This document shows, piece by piece, positions 7,437-10,392 of a DNA stretch of 10,392 nucleotides (the stretch's first letter is position 1; each line of letters begins with the position of its first letter). Below the pieces are notes generated by a model that was not told the origin of the DNA, did not search any database, and was given only the letters and a program-made list of their open reading frames with translations. This DNA comes from CAYPJE01 sp964410945 (GTDB lineage: Bacteria; Fidelibacterota; Marinisomatia; Marinisomatales; TCS56). The stretch is taken from positions 1 to 10,392 of the forward strand of contig CAYPJE010000070.1 in the NCBI GenBank assembly GCA_964410945.1, read 5' to 3'. The translations under genes were made by a program, and so were the position numbers.

Positions 7437-10370
7437 ATGTATAACGCTCGTAATAGACTGTTGTTAGTCATGCTTATTGCAAGCATAGCTTTAAGTCTGC
7501 CCAAGTCGATGGATTTCAATTTGCTTCCTGATGGATCGATACCGGTCTGGTTAGTGACCGGACCTTTTGAGCAGCCTATTAGTGGTTTCGGTACATTGGG
7601 TGATGATACGCTAATTGTTGTGGAAAAAATCCAACCCTGGGTGGGAAAGCAGGAAAAAACAAGTTTGCTGGCCAGTGGAAAAACCAGCTGGGAACCACTG
7701 GTGTGCGATGCACAAGGTTATACTGATATCAATTCGGTTATTGGCTTCCAGCTACCGTCCCGGACTCCGAACAGTCCCTGGTACGGCAGGGCAGCATATT
7801 TCAGTGCTTACCTGGAATGTCAGGAAGAGCAATCTGTTGATTTAATGACCGGCAGTTTTGGTGAATTGACTATTTATTTGAATGGAATAGAAATTGGACG
7901 ACAAACTGCCATCAGACAGGCCCAACCCGATCAGGATTCGTTTCCGCTTACACTCAAGGCAGGCCGTAATATTCTATTGGTCAAAGCGTTCCATTCTCAT
8001 CGTAATTATTCCCCTGATTTCTTCGTGGATAGGGGCTATGGCTGGGGCTTGTTCGCACGTCTGGTTGATCGGAAAGAAAAGCCGGTTGACGATATAAAAG
8101 TGACCTTAACCGGCACCAGGGAAAAAACTGAAATTTCCGTGGTTTCGACCTTCTTTTTTAAAGATTCAACTGATAATAATTTGTATCAGCGTTTCGACCT
8201 GATTATCAATTCAAGACAACCAGTCAAGCAACAAGCGCATTTCAAAGCCGATTTGGGTGGTGAAATCTTTGAAACCGAAATACCCGATATTGTATTTGGA
8301 ATAAACCGTCGCAGTTTATGGATTCCAGCAGTTGAAGGAAACATCGAAACCACTGGCTATCTGACCCTGGGTACAGAAAAGGTTGAATCACTCTTGGAAT
8401 TCCGGGAACAGCCACGCTATAAATTACATTTTGCCATGCTTTCACATCTGGATATCGGCTATACAAATACCCAGCCGGTGGTTCAGGAACGACAGGTACG
8501 TACACTGGACGAAGTAGTCGAAGCATGCCAGAATGATGCAAACTTCCATTGGACAATCGAAACCATCTGGCAACTGGACCAATTCCGTACTGGTGCCAGC
8601 CCGGGAAGATTTGAACAATTGATTGAACTGATTCGAGAAGGACGAGTTGCAATAGGTCCCTGGTATTCCAATTCCTTTACTGGAATGATCAGTGAAGAAG
8701 AAATGTTTCGTTCCCTGGATCGGGCCGGAGACTACCATGATGAATACGGTATTGAATTTCCCGTGGCAATTTTTAATGATACACCAGGCCTCAATTGGCA
8801 GGTACCGCAAGCCCTGACCTCGATTGGGACCGATTTTCTTGTCTGTGGGCTAAATGAGGTGTACACCGATCTGCCTCTGCAACGCAATCTGCCGAAATAT
8901 TTTAATTGGCAGGGTGGGGATGGCAGTGTTATAAAAACATATCTGACTGATACCTATACCGAAGGTGTTATCCTGGGTTTGGAGAAGAATTCAGCGGCAA
9001 CTGCCGCCCGTCTCTGGCAGTATCTGAATCAGCTGCAGTACCGTTCCTATCCTTATGATATTGTACTGGTTCCATCAGCCTGGGGGGACAATACGGGAAT
9101 CCCGGTGACACAATATAAAAAAATCAGTGAATGGAATGAGCAATATGCCTATCCGCGCTTCATAGTTTCAAATGTTAACCGATTTAGAAGTGAATTTCTG
9201 CAGGCATATCCACAGGAACCGGAAGTTTTGCATGGGGACTGGACCTCTACCTGGGAAAGCCGTTTCCAGGGGGAACCGGATCTGATAGCAAATCAACGCT
9301 GGGTACAGTATAACCTGCCGGGCGCTGAAAAACTTAATTCGATTAACTGGTTCCTGGATTCCAATTTGTTTCCTCTGACCAGTGATATTGAAACAGGCTG
9401 GCGGAATATGCTCGATTTTTCAGGTCATGGATCGGGATTGGAATACGGATATGGCTCCCGATCCGATAATCAGTTAACCAAACGTTACCGTGAACAATAT
9501 GTGGATCAGGCTTACTATACTACTAAAGCGATTCAATCACGGGCAATATTCAGGAACTCCATCAGCGAAGAGAGCTTTGATAATGAAGCCATTCTGGTAT
9601 TCAATCCGCTTTCTTGGGAACGTGATGCTGTTATGTCCATGGATTTCCCCGCTGTCTTCAATAAAAGTGTCAGACTCATTGATTTATCCACCAGCAAAGA
9701 TATCCCGTGTCATACAGCCGGTGACCGGCTGATATTTATTGTTCCTGATTTGCCTTCGGTTGGATACAAGAAAATCAGGATGGAGCGTAATTCTGATTTG
9801 GTTGCATCCAAGCGTCAATTTAGTGTCGATGATAAATCCATTTCCAACAGATATTATAAATTGACGATCGATCCGGTTAGCGGAAATATTTTCAGTGTCA
9901 TCGATCGGAAAAATCAGCGCGAACTGATCAGCCCGGTTGAAAAGGGGAGATTCGCCGCGCCGGTGAAAAATTCACCGCAAGAGGACAATAAACCTTATCC
10001 CATCAGATTTGATAATTCTAGTATAACTATCAATGAATTATATCCGGCCGGTGTTTCTTTGACGGTCCGGCATCCTGGCGAATTATTTGAGAAAGTGGAA
10101 TACAGTCTGTATGCCAATCAACCATGGATCGACCTCGAATACACGGTTAATCTTAACCTGTTGGAAGCGCCGGAAAAGGTGGAAGAATATGGGATCAATC
10201 TGCCAGTTGACCGAGATTTATCCGGTTACAGTATCGATTTGGCTGGCGGACCACTGAAAAGTTCTGATCAAATTCTTCCTGGTGCAGAAACGGGATATTA
10301 TTCTATTCGCGAAAGCTATTCTGTCTATAATGATGAATGTGTAGCGTCAGAAACCATTGGACAAATATAG
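7437..10370 (+). CDS. Exported glycoside hydrolase, GH38 alpha-mannosidase-type; apparently truncated in its C-terminal domain
   Basis: Zn-dependent retaining alpha-mannosidase-type enzyme, 977 residues. A signal peptide (about 1-22, RNRLLLVMLIASIALSL) predicts action outside the cytoplasm. Residues about 35-215 form a jelly-roll-like N-terminal region (GELTIYLNGIEIGRQT, AGRNILLVKAFHSHRN), probably carbohydrate-binding or structural. The catalytic domain is about 330-600, with SHLDIGYTN (H337 and D339, zinc ligands), ETIWQLDQF (375-383), FNDTPGLNWQVPQAL (D448, candidate nucleophile) and SAWGDNTG (D551, candidate acid/base). GHGSG (H664) matches the position of the last zinc ligand. The beta-sandwich starts near 803 (NRYYKLTIDPVSGNIFSVIDRK, 804-825) and reaches the SDQILPGAETGYYSIR region, but the frame stops at 977, earlier than expected for Glyco_hydro_38C; the last dozen residues no longer look like the family. 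The ATG follows AAAGG (7424-7428) and lies 4 bp after the permease stop. Residue roles are assigned by motif analogy. A GH38-like enzyme on another alpha-linked sugar is possible. Confidence 0.85.
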   Translation: MYNARNRLLLVMLIASIALSLPKSMDFNLLPDGSIPVWLVTGPFEQPISGFGTLGDDTLIVVEKIQPWVGKQEKTSLLASGKTSWEPLVCDAQGYTDINSVIGFQLPSRTPNSPWYGRAAYFSAYLECQEEQSVDLMTGSFGELTIYLNGIEIGRQTAIRQAQPDQDSFPLTLKAGRNILLVKAFHSHRNYSPDFFVDRGYGWGLFARLVDRKEKPVDDIKVTLTGTREKTEISVVSTFFFKDSTDNNLYQRFDLIINSRQPVKQQAHFKADLGGEIFETEIPDIVFGINRRSLWIPAVEGNIETTGYLTLGTEKVESLLEFREQPRYKLHFAMLSHLDIGYTNTQPVVQERQVRTLDEVVEACQNDANFHWTIETIWQLDQFRTGASPGRFEQLIELIREGRVAIGPWYSNSFTGMISEEEMFRSLDRAGDYHDEYGIEFPVAIFNDTPGLNWQVPQALTSIGTDFLVCGLNEVYTDLPLQRNLPKYFNWQGGDGSVIKTYLTDTYTEGVILGLEKNSAATAARLWQYLNQLQYRSYPYDIVLVPSAWGDNTGIPVTQYKKISEWNEQYAYPRFIVSNVNRFRSEFLQAYPQEPEVLHGDWTSTWESRFQGEPDLIANQRWVQYNLPGAEKLNSINWFLDSNLFPLTSDIETGWRNMLDFSGHGSGLEYGYGSRSDNQLTKRYREQYVDQAYYTTKAIQSRAIFRNSISEESFDNEAILVFNPLSWERDAVMSMDFPAVFNKSVRLIDLSTSKDIPCHTAGDRLIFIVPDLPSVGYKKIRMERNSDLVASKRQFSVDDKSISNRYYKLTIDPVSGNIFSVIDRKNQRELISPVEKGRFAAPVKNSPQEDNKPYPIRFDNSSITINELYPAGVSLTVRHPGELFEKVEYSLYANQPWIDLEYTVNLNLLEAPEKVEEYGINLPVDRDLSGYSIDLAGGPLKSSDQILPGAETGYYSIRESYSVYNDECVASETIGQI

Positions 10371-10380
10371 GTTAAAATTT

Positions 10381-10392
10381 ATGAGAGACTTT
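10381..10392 (+). CDS. Possible start of the next gene (3' partial) or continuation of the hydrolase in another frame
   Basis: An ATG at 10381, 10 bp after the GH38 stop and with a modest AGG (10369-10371) nine bases upstream, opens a frame (MRDF) that runs off the window. Spacing matches the other gene junctions here. The same frame is open leftward to a TAG at 10342-10344, so it could also be the remainder of a frameshifted hydrolase. Four codons cannot identify a product. Confidence 0.3.

Noticed and set aside
8242..8810. Overlapping minus-strand open frames of 136 and 122 codons opposite the GH38 catalytic domain
   Set aside because: The plus-strand frame carries the catalytic motifs; the antisense products show low-complexity composition and no recognisable domains.

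Overview
The window is a compact, all-plus-strand gene cluster that looks like a carbohydrate-uptake and degradation locus from a Gram-negative bacterium. It carries the outer-membrane barrel of a TonB-dependent receptor, a secreted FN3 protein with a C-terminal sorting or FlgD-Ig-like domain, a PorV/PorQ-type barrel, a CUT1-type ABC sugar importer (binding protein plus two permeases), and an exported glycoside hydrolase of the GH38 alpha-mannosidase type. The receptor/surface-protein/PorV triad is typical of the FCB superphylum (Marinimicrobia, KSB1, Calditrichota, Bacteroidota and relatives). I would place the source there, but the sequence does not let me choose a phylum. The cluster is cut at the left edge (receptor N-terminus missing) and probably at the right edge (a possible next gene starts 12 bases before the end).

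Layout: 3-1466 receptor C-terminal barrel; 1475-3310 secreted FN3/CTD protein; 3321-4265 PorV/PorQ-like protein; a 44-bp gap (4266-4309) with a promoter-like element and a perfect AT-rich palindrome; 4310-5665 sugar-binding protein; 5667-6581 MalF-type permease; 6578-7432 MalG-type permease; 7437-10370 GH38-type hydrolase; possible next start at 10381. Most neighbours are 1-10 bp apart or overlap, so two transcription units are likely: an outer-membrane unit (3-4265) and an inner-membrane/hydrolase unit (from 4310), the second possibly with its own regulated promoter. No stretch over 300 bases lacks a gene. I saw no tRNA, rRNA, CRISPR array, insertion sequence or convincing terminator.

Inferred working model: the receptor takes up a ligand (perhaps a mannose-containing glycan) across the outer membrane. 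The FN3 protein acts at or outside the cell surface, possibly exported with help from a PorV-like partner. The GH38 enzyme trims alpha-mannosides outside the cytoplasm, and the ABC importer moves the released sugars inward. No SusD homologue and no ABC ATPase are encoded here. The main oddity is that the GH38 reading frame stops inside what should be its C-terminal beta-sandwich domain.
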